Assembly: GCF_902168435.1 (NCBI RefSeq)
Contig: NZ_LR656166.1
Location: forward strand, 292,363 to 356,362
DNA from: Bacillus marasmi
GTDB taxonomy: Bacteria > Bacillota > Bacilli > Bacillales > Cytobacillaceae
DNA length: 64,000 nt
Direction: 5' to 3'
The notes beneath the pieces are model-generated. The model made no database searches, was not told the DNA's origin, and saw only the letters and a program-made list of their open reading frames with translations. The number at the start of each line of letters is the position of its first letter. The stretch's first letter is position 1. The translations under genes were made by a program, and so were the position numbers. This document shows positions 8,026 to 17,543 of this stretch, one piece after another.

Positions 8026-8055
8026 AAAGGCACTACCTTACAGGGAGTGTCTTTT
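8026..8055 (+). terminator. Weak terminator after the 74-aa gene
   Basis: AAAGGCACT can pair with GGTGTC-like AGTGTCTTTT using one G-U pair, followed by a T-rich tail. Confidence 0.45.
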
Positions 8056-8372
8056 GTTGTTTGTATCCATCACAATAGGGAGCAATCTACTGACGTAGTT
8101 CGTATAAACAAAAACAGGAAAGAATCGTCTGTGAGGTTTTTAACTAAATGATTTTTTGTCACGAAGTGTTCAAATGTTATCGACCTATTTATGAACAGGT
8201 GCACAAGGAACTCCAAATTCCAGATGATTGAATCTATAATAACGAAGTAAACAAGTTGGTTATATTGCAATCACTTGTGTTACAAGATCAAATTCATTCT
8301 AAAAATGAGAAATGCTTATTTATTTTAGAAGAATTAGAAAATGTAAAAATCAGCAATGGGGGAACGTATAAA

Positions 8373-10031
8373 ATGAGTATGTTTTGTTATCAATGTCAAG
8401 AAACATCAAAAGGTACAGGCTGTACAATCGTTGGAGTATGTGGGAAAAAAGACGATTTAGCTAATATGCAAGATTTATTAATCTATACGCTTAAGGGCGT
8501 AGCGATTGTGAACAATATGGCTCGTGAAATCGGGATAAATCAAAATAAAACTGATCGCTATATCGTAAATAGCCTTTTCATGACGATTACAAATGCCAAC
8601 TGGGATAAAAATGAATTCTTCAAAACAGTAAGTGAAGGATTAAAACTCCGTGAGGAAATTATAGCGGCTATCGTTGCAGCTGGTCACACTGTAAACAACG
8701 ATAGCGATTTTGTCACTTGGTCAGCAGAAACAAATGAACAACTAGAAATCAAATCTGCTTCACAAGAAGTTAGCATTCTAGCGACAAGAGATGAAGATAT
8801 TCGTTCATTAAGAGAGTTAGTGACTTACGGTCTGAAAGGAATGGCTGCTTACCTAAAGCATGCTGAAGCCCTTGCTTATGAAAACGAAGAGCTAAATGCG
8901 TTCATGCAAAAAGCACTTTCACTGATCACTGATGATTCTTTAGGCTTAGAGCAATTGATTGAGCTATCCATGGAATGTGGTAAGTACGGCGTTCATGCGA
9001 TGGAGCTTTTAGATACTGCCAATACTTCAACTTATGGTCACCCTGAAATGACGAAAGTAAACATTGGTGTACGTCAAAATCCTGGTATTTTAATCAGCGG
9101 ACATGACCTAAAAGATATGGAACAATTATTAAAACAAACAGAAGGCACAGGCGTAGATGTGTATACACATAGTGAAATGCTACCAGCAAACTACTATCCT
9201 GCTTTCAAAAAGTATGACCACTTTGTCGGTAACTATGGAAACGCATGGTGGGAACAAACTCGTGAATTCGAGAGCTTCAACGGTCCAATTTTAATGACAA
9301 CAAACTGTATCGTACCACCGAAGGATTCTTATAAAGGAAGAATGTACACAACTGGAGCAACGGCTGTTGAAGGTGTAACATATATTCCTAAAAATGAAGA
9401 TGGTACAAAAGACTTCTCTGTAATGATCGAGCATGCCAAGAAATGCCAGCCACCAGTAGAAATTGAAAAAGGTGAAATTATTGGCGGCTTTGCCCATAAT
9501 CAAGTGGCTCAAGTAGCGGATCAAGTGGTAGAAGCTGTGAAAAACGGTGATATCAAACGCTTCTTCGTTATGGCAGGCTGTGATGGACGCCATAAGAGCA
9601 GAACTTATTATAGTGATTTTGCTGAAGAGCTTCCAAAAGATACAATTATCTTAACAGCTGGTTGTGCAAAATATCGTTACAACAAGCTAGAGTTAGGCGA
9701 TATCAACGGAATTCCTCGTGTTCTTGATGCCGGTCAATGTAACGACTCTTACTCACTTGTTATGACTGCATTGAAGTTGAAGGACGCATTTGGATTAGAA
9801 AGTGTCAACGAATTACCTTTATCTTACAATATCGCATGGTATGAGCAAAAAGCGGTAATCGTATTCTTATCTTTACTGTACCTAGGTGTGAAAAATATTC
9901 ACGTGGGTCCAACATTACCAGCATTCTTATCTCCAAACGTAACAAACTATTTAGTTGAAAACTTTGGTGTAGGCGGGATTTCTACAACTACAGAAGACGT
10001 GGAAATGTTCATGAATGGTGCATTAGTTTAA
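8373..10031 (+). CDS. hcp: Hydroxylamine reductase (hybrid cluster protein)
   Basis: A 552-aa hybrid-cluster protein, which reduces hydroxylamine and scavenges nitric oxide under low oxygen. The N-terminal cubane ligands are C5, C8, C17 and C23 (spacing 2-8-5), the class I arrangement rather than the E. coli-type spacing. Hybrid-cluster ligands are visible downstream in [27 protein letters not shown] and GQCNDSYS. The ATG at 8373 is set by homology to the MxMFCYQCQ start and by GGGGGA upstream. No reductase partner (Hcr) is adjacent. The 382-base upstream gap may carry redox control sites, though I could not identify one. Confidence 0.95.
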   Translation: MSMFCYQCQETSKGTGCTIVGVCGKKDDLANMQDLLIYTLKGVAIVNNMAREIGINQNKTDRYIVNSLFMTITNANWDKNEFFKTVSEGLKLREEIIAAIVAAGHTVNNDSDFVTWSAETNEQLEIKSASQEVSILATRDEDIRSLRELVTYGLKGMAAYLKHAEALAYENEELNAFMQKALSLITDDSLGLEQLIELSMECGKYGVHAMELLDTANTSTYGHPEMTKVNIGVRQNPGILISGHDLKDMEQLLKQTEGTGVDVYTHSEMLPANYYPAFKKYDHFVGNYGNAWWEQTREFESFNGPILMTTNCIVPPKDSYKGRMYTTGATAVEGVTYIPKNEDGTKDFSVMIEHAKKCQPPVEIEKGEIIGGFAHNQVAQVADQVVEAVKNGDIKRFFVMAGCDGRHKSRTYYSDFAEELPKDTIILTAGCAKYRYNKLELGDINGIPRVLDAGQCNDSYSLVMTALKLKDAFGLESVNELPLSYNIAWYEQKAVIVFLSLLYLGVKNIHVGPTLPAFLSPNVTNYLVENFGVGGISTTTEDVEMFMNGALV

Positions 10032-10039
10032 TAGCAAAT

Positions 10040-10088
10040 GGAGACAGGTACCATCCACAAAATAGGGATGGTGCCTGTCTCCTTTTTT
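10040..10088 (+). terminator. Intrinsic terminator of hcp
   Basis: GGAGACAGGTACCATCC pairs with GGATGGTGCCTGTCTCC, a 17-bp stem with one G-T pair, followed by six Ts. The stem shares the GGTGCCTGTC core with the 47-bp repeat and with the terminator at 12550. Confidence 0.93.
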
Positions 10089-10215
10089 ATGGATTGGGGT
10101 TTAAGGAAATTTCTAAAAATCCGATGCTATTCTTCTCATTTTAATGGAAATATTTTCATGGTAAGCCAATCTTTATGACAAAAAAATGAAAGATTTCAAC
10201 TTTTAGATGTTTTAT

Positions 10216-10248
10216 ACAGTATGTTTATTTAATATTTAACTATACTGT
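10216..10248. promoter_or_regulatory. Inverted repeat before the GGDEF/EAL gene
   Basis: ACAGTAT (10216-10222) and ATACTGT (10242-10248) form a 7-bp dyad separated by 19 AT-rich bases, 27 bases before the start codon. It may be an operator or may overlap the promoter; no known regulator consensus is recognised. Confidence 0.3.
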
Positions 10249-10275
10249 TTTTAGGCATTGAGGAGTTGAATTCCA

Positions 10276-12540
10276 TTGAGTAAAAAAAGTAAATATAATG
10301 TTGATAAAAAAGGCTTTTTAATACCAATCACCATTTTCTCCTTAATCTTTATTATTATTTGTTATTTAACAATTAATAACATAAATAGAGTTTATTATCA
10401 GCATTTAGAAGAGATGTCAAAAGATTTAGCAAGCAGCTACTCGCTTAGTATTTCAAAGTCAGCTGAGGCCACAGTCATAGTAAATAATTTGCTTCAAGAT
10501 AAGCTGCTTGTAGCGAGTAGAACAATTGGCTTATATCCTGAAAGCTATAGTAACCAATTATTTGAAGAGCTTGCTGCAACACTAGAGGTTGATGAAATCA
10601 ATTTTTTCAATTCTCAAGGCGAAATCATTTTTTCTAATTTAAAAGATTTCCGTGGCTGGAAAACCCATGAGGGTCAACCTTCCTATGATTTCTTGAAAAG
10701 CAATGAATTAAAACAAGTGGAGGAAATACGACCTAGCGCTGAAAGTGGTATCCAATATAAATATGGTTATTTTCGCGTTTCTGAAAGTGGTTTTATTCAA
10801 ATTGGTGTTCGAGCAGACAAAATTTTTCAGTTTCTTGATCGATTTGAAATGAATCAATTACTCTATGAAATGCAAGTAGGCGGCATTGTTAATCAGATCT
10901 ATTTTATTGATAATCAAAATAAAGTAATTGGCAGTACGGTTAACAAACTTATTGGTAGCAAGGTGACAAATAATGAAGTAATAAAGGCTATAAATAAGAA
11001 TAAAGAATTCGGGCACAAAATTAAACAAAATGGGGAAGAGATGTACGAAGTTTTTGTTCCAATCTATTCTAATGAAAAAAAGATAGGCACTTTAGCTATG
11101 ATTAAGACATTAAATGAGGCTAAAGTAATTATGTGGCAAATCTATGTTACAGGAATTTCGATCGTAATCACTATATTCACCTTGATATTTTTCATCATTA
11201 TTTCGACTAATAAAAAAAATAATCGGCTTGTGAAATTGGCCTATTTCGATAAACTAACAAATTTGCCAAATGAACAATATTTAAAAAGTTATCTAAAAGA
11301 AGCGACAATAAAAAAGGGAAAAAACAATGCCGTTCTGCTCGTGAATTTTATTAATTTTCATCTTATTAACGAAGCTTATGGTTATGAAAATGGAGATGAT
11401 TTACTAAAAGAAGTAAGTCGAAAGTTTAAAGAGTTAGAAGATGGCAACATGAAGGTTTTTCGATTTTCCTCCGAAGGGTTTGTGTTTTATGTGGAAAATT
11501 ATGATAGTCGTGAAAGCTTGGTGTTAATCGCGAACATCATTAGCCATTTATTTGATACCCCTTTAAGAATTCATGACGCCGAACTTAATATAAAAGTAAA
11601 AATTGGAATAAGTGAATTTCAAATTGAATTAACAAAAATTGATCAAGTTCTCAAGGAAGCTTTGATTTCGATGAAGCATATAAGAAATAATGATGCCATC
11701 AACTATGCATTTTTTGATGAAGTAATGGAGAGTAAAATCCAAAGGGAACGACTCATTGATAAAGAGCTTAGAAAATCGATTGCTGAAGAAAATACTGAGA
11801 ATATTTATTTAGAATTCCAACCTCAGATTGATTTACGTAAGGATAAAGTTATTTGTTTTGAAGCCTTAGCAAGAATGAAGACCGAAAGCAATGGATTCGT
11901 ATCGCCAGTTGAGTTCATTGATGTTGCAGAAAAGAATCAACTAATTGTTCCCCTCGGTAAATTGATATTACAAAAGGCTTGTAGTTTTCTCAGGAGATTA
12001 AGTGATGAAGGTTACGAAGATATTAAAGTTGCTGTTAATATCTCAGGAATTCAAATTCTCCGTGATGATTTTTTAAGTACGGTTATGGATATCATTCACG
12101 AAACAGGTGTTAATGGCTCCAATCTTGAATTAGAAATCACTGAATCAGTACTTATGGGGAATTATCAGATTGTAACCGAAAAACTACAAATATTAAAAGA
12201 ACACAATATAGCTATTGCGCTAGATGATTTTGGAACTGGATACTCGTCTTTTGCTAGAATAAGGGAGCTTCCCATTGATACATTAAAAATAGACCGATAT
12301 TTCATCACAAAAATAACTAGTACAGATGACAAATTTCTGTTAATAGATGATATTATCTCTATGGCCCATAAGCTTGGACTAACAATTGTTGCCGAAGGTG
12401 TAGAGCTTCAGGTACAAAAGGATTATCTGTTAAAAAATAACTGCGATATTATCCAAGGGTATTTATTCAGCAAACCGATATCAGAAGTTCGGTCTATTGA
12501 ATTGTTACGAGAGGAAAACCGGAGAAGTATCTGTCTTTAA
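10276..12540 (+). CDS. Membrane GGDEF/EAL protein, probable c-di-GMP phosphodiesterase
   Basis: A 754-aa protein with one membrane helix near residues 14-34, an extracytoplasmic sensor region (dCache-like, about 35-285), and a second helix near 290-315. A GGDEF domain follows, in which the signature is SSEGF (398-402), so cyclase activity is unlikely. The EAL domain is complete: EAL at 529-531, NISGIQ, EITES, DDFGTGYSS, LKIDRYF, IVAEGVE and QGYLFSKP. The prediction is hydrolysis of c-di-GMP in response to an external signal, with the degenerate GGDEF perhaps binding GTP. TTG at 10276 follows GAGGAG. A strong terminator follows. Confidence 0.92.
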   Translation: MSKKSKYNVDKKGFLIPITIFSLIFIIICYLTINNINRVYYQHLEEMSKDLASSYSLSISKSAEATVIVNNLLQDKLLVASRTIGLYPESYSNQLFEELAATLEVDEINFFNSQGEIIFSNLKDFRGWKTHEGQPSYDFLKSNELKQVEEIRPSAESGIQYKYGYFRVSESGFIQIGVRADKIFQFLDRFEMNQLLYEMQVGGIVNQIYFIDNQNKVIGSTVNKLIGSKVTNNEVIKAINKNKEFGHKIKQNGEEMYEVFVPIYSNEKKIGTLAMIKTLNEAKVIMWQIYVTGISIVITIFTLIFFIIISTNKKNNRLVKLAYFDKLTNLPNEQYLKSYLKEATIKKGKNNAVLLVNFINFHLINEAYGYENGDDLLKEVSRKFKELEDGNMKVFRFSSEGFVFYVENYDSRESLVLIANIISHLFDTPLRIHDAELNIKVKIGISEFQIELTKIDQVLKEALISMKHIRNNDAINYAFFDEVMESKIQRERLIDKELRKSIAEENTENIYLEFQPQIDLRKDKVICFEALARMKTESNGFVSPVEFIDVAEKNQLIVPLGKLILQKACSFLRRLSDEGYEDIKVAVNISGIQILRDDFLSTVMDIIHETGVNGSNLELEITESVLMGNYQIVTEKLQILKEHNIAIALDDFGTGYSSFARIRELPIDTLKIDRYFITKITSTDDKFLLIDDIISMAHKLGLTIVAEGVELQVQKDYLLKNNCDIIQGYLFSKPISEVRSIELLREENRRSICL

Positions 12541-12549
12541 AAAGCAAAA

Positions 12550-12596
12550 GGTGACCGCACTATCAAAGGAATGGATGGTGCCGGTCACCCTTTTTT
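12550..12596 (+). terminator. Intrinsic terminator of the GGDEF/EAL gene
   Basis: GGTGACCG pairs with CGGTCACC, with further imperfect pairing inside (CACTATC with GGATGGTG), and six Ts follow. Its GGTGCCGGTCACC half resembles the core of the repeats at 1338 and 3176. Confidence 0.9.
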
Positions 12597-12652
12597 ACTC
12601 GTTAAGGATTTTTTTTCATTTACAGTAGAAAGCATAAGTAAGTTCGGTTGCT

Positions 12653-12874
12653 TTAATTCTCTTGGGAATCTACCCAATCCTTTACTTCATATATTCCAAC
12701 GATTTCCTTCTTCGCTTTTTCAATGACATCAACATTTTCGCCATCCCCCTTATAAAAGATAAAATGGGAGGGCGTTTCTGCGAGCACCCTATATCTATCA
12801 ACGTTCCCGTTTTGTGATTCAACTATGTATATTTTTCCAGAAACGAATTCTTGTGTTTGAGCTAAATTTTTCAT
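12653..12874 (-). CDS. Small protein, 73 aa, unknown
   Basis: The ATG at 12874 is preceded by AGGAGG at 11 bases (a TTG two codons earlier is also possible). The protein is soluble and mixed alpha/beta: an SH3-like strand series (FVSGKIYIVES, YRVLAE, HFIFYKG) followed by a charged helix and VKDWV. No cysteine, no signal peptide. The family is not recognised. It is isolated, with repeats upstream. Confidence 0.6.
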   Translation of the reverse strand: MKNLAQTQEFVSGKIYIVESQNGNVDRYRVLAETPSHFIFYKGDGENVDVIEKAKKEIVGIYEVKDWVDSQEN

Positions 12875-13000
12875 TATCAAACCAACCTCCTGATCTGTAC
12901 TTAATCCTATTTTAGTAGAAAACATCTGTTAAAGCAGTTTCAAAAATGTGAATAATCGGGTATATCATTTCAGAGGGGAGTTTGAATTAGAAGGTGATCG

Positions 13001-13188
13001 TTAGCGGACTTCCAAGCCTTTATTTGTGACAAAAACCGTATATTTGAGCTGGGAGCGGACACAGAATACGCTATTGGCCCAAACAACCGTCTGAGTAGCA
13101 AGATTTGGGCGAAATAAGGAATCTGCTGTCCGCAAAACTTTGAAATGATGGTATTTTTCCGCAAATAATGTCTTCTGTGTCCGCTTTA
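13001..13188. repeat. Intergenic GCGGACA repeat region
   Basis: This non-coding stretch holds GCGGAC at 13003, GCGGACACAGAATAC near 13054, TGTCCGC near 13128 and the inverted partner GTCTTCTGTGTCCGC near 13170. GCGGACACAGAA therefore appears as an inverted pair about 120 bases apart. A 64-codon reading frame across it is an accident of the repeat. Probably a dispersed intergenic element. Confidence 0.55.
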
Positions 13189-13250
13189 ATTAATACCAAA
13201 TCGCTTCAAGGGTATACCTAGGATAGAGTAAAGCAAATATACAGCCATTT

Positions 13251-15164
13251 TTATTTGTTCACAATCTGATTGTACGTATTTACTGTCATCACATAATAAA
13301 CAACATAAATGAACACAAACGCTGCCATAGCTGTAAACATCGGAACAAACATATTGGCTCCGATTAGGTTTGACATAAAGTTACTAACAAAGTGGAGGAT
13401 TGCACTTCCGTGTAATATACCAACAATTAATGGTAATCCGAATACGAAGAGCATCTGTTTGCTGATCGTTTTGCGAATTTGCTTTTTGCCGACACCAATT
13501 TTTCTTAATATTTCATAGTTTGGCTTCACTTCGTTTGCTTCTGTTAATTGTTTAAAATAAAGAATGCTTCCCGTCGCTGTCAAAAATACCAGTCCTAAAA
13601 ACCCGAGTATAAATAGATTCAGTGCATTTCCTTCTTTTCCTTCCTTATATTCTACATAAAAGGAAGCAGAAGCCTGGAAGTCATCACGAGTGAGTTCGTC
13701 GATTTTCAATCCAGTTTCTTCAGTCCTTTTTTCATCCTCTACTTCATACAACTTATAAGTTAATGGAGCAACTTGCTCGGAAACTTCTTGGAAAACATCA
13801 TCACTAACGACGACAAAGAAGTCCGGATAATCGAATGGAAGCAAACTGCCTTCCACCATTTCTGTAAAGATAAGTTCTTGATTTTGTAACGCTAACTTTT
13901 GAGCTTTAAAGGTACTATCGGTAAATTCTGTTGCTCTCGGTTTGATCACCGCAGCCTCGTTACCTGAAAGTGACAACTTTATTTTTCTATCCAAAGCCAA
14001 AGAAGCCTCATTAAAAGAACTTATAGGTATTAATTTTATAGGATCAGTTAGATAATCGAATTCAAATGAGAGTTTCCCTTTCACTTCAATAACCGAGAGA
14101 TCAAGTTGCGCCAATACAGGATGGCTTTTATCGTTCAAAATCATATTTTCTATCTGACCATCAAAAGCCTCATCCCTTGATAAATGAGAATAACTAAATG
14201 CTGCATCCTCAATTGCTTGCTTTTCATTGCCATAATATCCACCGTATGTTGCTCCGAACAAGCTAATAGTAAAAGCGCTGGATAAGGCAATCATCGTAAA
14301 CGTCCGAGCATTACCTTTAATTCGATGAAGATGTTGTGCCGTTTCAATTAAGTTTGTGCCTCGGTAATAACGCGCTTTATTTCTTTGCGCTAGCTTTAAT
14401 AAAAATACAGTGACAGAGCGGAAAAAGAGTTGAGAACCAATGATAAGTAAAACTAATGCGATCCCATAATTCAATTGGATATATTCAATTGTTAATTCAT
14501 CCGGAAATGGTCTTAGGATTAGCAGGTAACTTGCTATAAGAAAAATAAGTCCGATTGCAATGGATAGAGGGGAAACCTTAGGAACTTCTTCGCCTTTTTT
14601 CTCGGCATTAAATAATTCGATTAATTTAAAACGATACACTAAACGATAACCTTGAACAGATGTAAATAGGATAATTACCATAAATACAAGCGCTGTTTGG
14701 ATTATTGCTTTTAAAGAAAAGCCAAAGCCTATTTCGACGGTTGAGCCCATTAAATGGATTAATATATATGAAAATAAACTTGAAATAATCGTACCAAGAC
14801 CAATTCCGATCACTAGAGCGATGATACCCATGATGAGATTTTCATAAAACAACATTTTCCCGATGGTTTTCTTTCGCAAGCCTAGCATCGAATAAAGCCC
14901 AACTTCTCTTTTCCTCTGCCTGGTGAAAAATGTATTTGAATATAAAATAAACACAGCAACAAAGATAATTAATACGACGGATGCCGCTAGAAACATAAAA
15001 TTCATCGTATCCGATAGCAAAATGCTACTTTGGATATCATCACTATATTGTAAAGAAACAAATGTATAGTAAATGACCATACAAAAAACCAATGAACTAA
15101 AATAGACGAGATAATTGCTGAAATTCCCTTTAATGTTTTTCCACGCCAAACTATATAACGTCAC
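13251..15164 (-). CDS. BceB-type ABC transporter permease (peptide antibiotic resistance)
   Basis: A 637-aa FtsX-fold permease with about ten membrane helices: an N-terminal group (helices within residues 1-300), a large extracytoplasmic domain (about 310-515), and three C-terminal helices. That matches BceB/YxdM/VraG proteins, which detect and detoxify cell-wall-active peptides such as bacitracin. The GTG start has GGAGGT 6 bases upstream and overlaps the ATPase gene by 14 bases, so the two are translationally coupled. The two-component BceRS pair normally linked to such transporters is absent from this window. Confidence 0.9.
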   Translation of the reverse strand: MTLYSLAWKNIKGNFSNYLVYFSSLVFCMVIYYTFVSLQYSDDIQSSILLSDTMNFMFLAASVVLIIFVAVFILYSNTFFTRQRKREVGLYSMLGLRKKTIGKMLFYENLIMGIIALVIGIGLGTIISSLFSYILIHLMGSTVEIGFGFSLKAIIQTALVFMVIILFTSVQGYRLVYRFKLIELFNAEKKGEEVPKVSPLSIAIGLIFLIASYLLILRPFPDELTIEYIQLNYGIALVLLIIGSQLFFRSVTVFLLKLAQRNKARYYRGTNLIETAQHLHRIKGNARTFTMIALSSAFTISLFGATYGGYYGNEKQAIEDAAFSYSHLSRDEAFDGQIENMILNDKSHPVLAQLDLSVIEVKGKLSFEFDYLTDPIKLIPISSFNEASLALDRKIKLSLSGNEAAVIKPRATEFTDSTFKAQKLALQNQELIFTEMVEGSLLPFDYPDFFVVVSDDVFQEVSEQVAPLTYKLYEVEDEKRTEETGLKIDELTRDDFQASASFYVEYKEGKEGNALNLFILGFLGLVFLTATGSILYFKQLTEANEVKPNYEILRKIGVGKKQIRKTISKQMLFVFGLPLIVGILHGSAILHFVSNFMSNLIGANMFVPMFTAMAAFVFIYVVYYVMTVNTYNQIVNK

Positions 15165-15918
15165 TTACGCCACCTCCAAGTGTAGCTAGTACATCTAAAA
15201 CTCTATTGAAAAATTGCTTACGGGAACTTTCGCCCTTAATAAGTTCAGTAAACAATTTCCCGTCTTTTATAAAAATCACCCTCTGACAATAACTCGCGGC
15301 AAAGGCATCGTGTGTAACCATTAAGATCGTAGCTTGGTCATGTTCACTTAAACCCTTTAAACCTTCCAATAAATCAGTTGCCGATTTGGAATCTAGTGCA
15401 CCAGTAGGTTCGTCGGCTAGGATTAAACTTGGCTTTGCCACAATCGCCCGTGCAGCAGCCGTTCGCTGTTTTTGTCCTCCAGAGATTTGATAGGGGTACT
15501 TTTCTAATATTTCAACAATCCCAAACTTAACCGCAACTTCATTCACTCTTTTTTCAAGCTCCTGAACATTCATTTTTGCCAGTGCTAGTGGGAGTAGGAT
15601 ATTTTCTTTTACCGTTAAAGTATTTAATAAATTATAATCTTGAAAAATGAATCCAAGCTTATCTCGGCGAAAAGCGGATAATTTCTCTTCATTCATCTTT
15701 ACAATGCTTGTTCCATCAATCTTTACGTCTCCTCCAGTAGGTTCATCAATCGTCGCTAAAATGTTGAGCAATGTTGATTTTCCAGCACCAGAAGGGCCCA
15801 TAATTCCAACGAATTCACCTTGCCTGACAGTTAAGTTAAATTCATCGATTGCCGTAAATACATTTTCTTTTGTTCCATATGTTTTTTTGACTTGTTTTGC
15901 TTCTATAATAGTTTTCAT
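15151..15918 (-). CDS. BceA-type ABC transporter ATP-binding protein
   Basis: A 255-aa ATPase with Walker A GPSGAGKS (about residue 40), Q-loop FIFQDYNLL, signature ISGGQKQR, Walker B LILADEPTGALD and switch His in VTHD. The start ATG at 15918 has GGAGGG upstream; an ATG five codons earlier precedes that site. It supplies energy to the permease encoded immediately downstream. The last residues (TLGGGVSDVI) come from the frame overlapping the permease start. Confidence 0.92.
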   Translation of the reverse strand: MKTIIEAKQVKKTYGTKENVFTAIDEFNLTVRQGEFVGIMGPSGAGKSTLLNILATIDEPTGGDVKIDGTSIVKMNEEKLSAFRRDKLGFIFQDYNLLNTLTVKENILLPLALAKMNVQELEKRVNEVAVKFGIVEILEKYPYQISGGQKQRTAAARAIVAKPSLILADEPTGALDSKSATDLLEGLKGLSEHDQATILMVTHDAFAASYCQRVIFIKDGKLFTELIKGESSRKQFFNRVLDVLATLGGGVSDVI

Positions 15919-16217
15919 ATATTTGCCCTCCATAAATTACGCCTTTGAAATCACGAACGAATTATTTCTATTATTAATATTTTCAAATTGAGTGGTCACT
16001 TAGTCTCGGCATCCGAAACCGTATATTAAGCATACGAATTTTATTGGATATTAAAAACCGCCTCAAGCCTTTATAAAATTTAAGACCATAGACCTAGTCC
16101 ATAGTAATCCGAGTTAATAAAGTGTAAACATGTGGGTGATTTTTTCGCAAAGAAGGCAATATTAATGGAAGAATTGCGGAAAATAAAATGGAATCATGGG
16201 GGAGGATGGTGTACCAA

Positions 16218-16445
16218 ATGAGAAAATTTGTGCTAGAGGACAGGGAGTTTAAGTACCATGGTCCAAGAAGTGTAATCGAAAAACTTCGCTCAATGCAAGG
16301 GCAGGACATGTCCTATGAGGAGTTTTTCAAGATCTTAAAAAGACGATTAAGAATGTGGACGGGGAAGGAAGAAGTCGCGTTCTATAACGAAGACCAGGTA
16401 GTAGACCTGTTACAGGAATTAAACGAGGTGACCATTTTCGATTAA
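16218..16445 (+). CDS. Small charged protein, 75 aa, unknown
   Basis: The ATG at 16218 lies 12 bases after GGGGGAGG. The product is soluble and helical, rich in Arg, Lys and Glu (SVIEKLRSMQGQDMSYEEFF, then KEEVAFYNEDQVVDLLQEL). No family recognised. It sits alone between the divergent BceAB-type operon and the next ABC operon; the 299 bases upstream show no other gene. Confidence 0.55.
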   Translation: MRKFVLEDREFKYHGPRSVIEKLRSMQGQDMSYEEFFKILKRRLRMWTGKEEVAFYNEDQVVDLLQELNEVTIFD

Positions 16446-16640
16446 CATCGGGAATGGTATTTTTTTGATTGAAAAACCTTGATTAAAAGAACTCCTATCG
16501 ACAATACAGGTATTTATGATTTACATGTTGAATACATATAATGGGAATTTTCCCAAGAAACCTTTATTGCAATAAAAATAATGATGACCAAGCTTTTGTA
16601 CTAGTTTGATTTTAATCATATAAAAAGGACCGTGAAAAAC

Positions 16641-17540
16641 ATGACTAGTTTCATAAATGTGGAAGGTTTGTATAAATCATTTGGTGAACAAAACGTACTA
16701 AAAAATGTGAACTTTAAGGTGGAAAAAGGAGAAATAGTCGGGTTACTTGGTCCCAATGGCTCTGGGAAAACGACCTTTATCCGGATCTTGAATGGTGTAA
16801 TCAAACCAGAAAAAGGAACGATTTTATTAAACGGAATGGATCCTGCCACAGAGGGTGATACCATTAGAAAAATATCCGGAATTGTGACGGAGAGTGCGGG
16901 ACTTTATCATCAGATGAGCGGCAAAGAGAATCTAGAATTATTCGCTGATTTATATGGGGTAAAGGATAAAAAGAGATTGACTGAGCTACTTGACCTGTTT
17001 GATTTGACTGAACATCAGGATAAACCAGTAGGTAAGTATAGTACCGGAATGAAAAAGCGGTTAGCTCTGGCTAAAGCGCTGTTACACAAGCCGGACATTC
17101 TTTTTTTAGATGAACCGACAAATGGCTTAGACCCCGATGGGATTCAAATGGTCTTATCCTATTTGAAAAAATACAATCAGGAAACAGGGACGACGATGAT
17201 TATTTGTTCTCATGTCCTGCATCAATTGGAGACAATCTGCGATACTTTTGCGTTTATCGAAAATGGGACAATAGCTGAACAAGGAACACTAACAGAATTA
17301 GAGGAAAAATATGTTCAAAACGTCGTCGTAAAAGTGAATACGACATTCAAGCCGCAAGATAACCATTTCTCCGGGTTTCCTTGCAAATTGGAAGAAGAAT
17401 CCATGGTCGTTTTCGAGCTGCCTAGTAAAAAAGACATCCCAAGTTTGCTTAATAACCTGCTGAAAACAGATCCTGTTTATTCAGTTACGATTATGAATAA
17501 TGACCTACAATCGATTTATTTTAAGGTAAGGGGGATGTAA
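16641..17540 (+). CDS. ABC transporter ATP-binding protein (NatA/YhaQ-like)
   Basis: A 299-aa ATPase with Walker A GPNGSGKT (about 38), signature YSTGMKKRLALAKAL, Walker B ILFLDEPTNGLDPDG, and a switch His in CSHVLHQ. The C-terminal 80 residues form the extra domain typical of drug or sodium exporters. ATG at 16641 is preferred over the GTG at 16632, which is too close to AAAGGA. It is 3 bases from the permease gene, so they form one operon. Confidence 0.9.
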   Translation: MTSFINVEGLYKSFGEQNVLKNVNFKVEKGEIVGLLGPNGSGKTTFIRILNGVIKPEKGTILLNGMDPATEGDTIRKISGIVTESAGLYHQMSGKENLELFADLYGVKDKKRLTELLDLFDLTEHQDKPVGKYSTGMKKRLALAKALLHKPDILFLDEPTNGLDPDGIQMVLSYLKKYNQETGTTMIICSHVLHQLETICDTFAFIENGTIAEQGTLTELEEKYVQNVVVKVNTTFKPQDNHFSGFPCKLEEESMVVFELPSKKDIPSLLNNLLKTDPVYSVTIMNNDLQSIYFKVRGM

Positions 17541-17543
17541 ATC

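Noticed and set aside
8149-8232. 27-codon frame upstream of hcp (MIFCHEVFKCYRPIYEQVHK region)
   Set aside because: It looks protein-like but has no ribosome site and no known match; too short to support.
12970-13164. 64-codon reverse-strand frame
   Set aside because: It runs through the GCGGACA repeat region and has no ribosome site.
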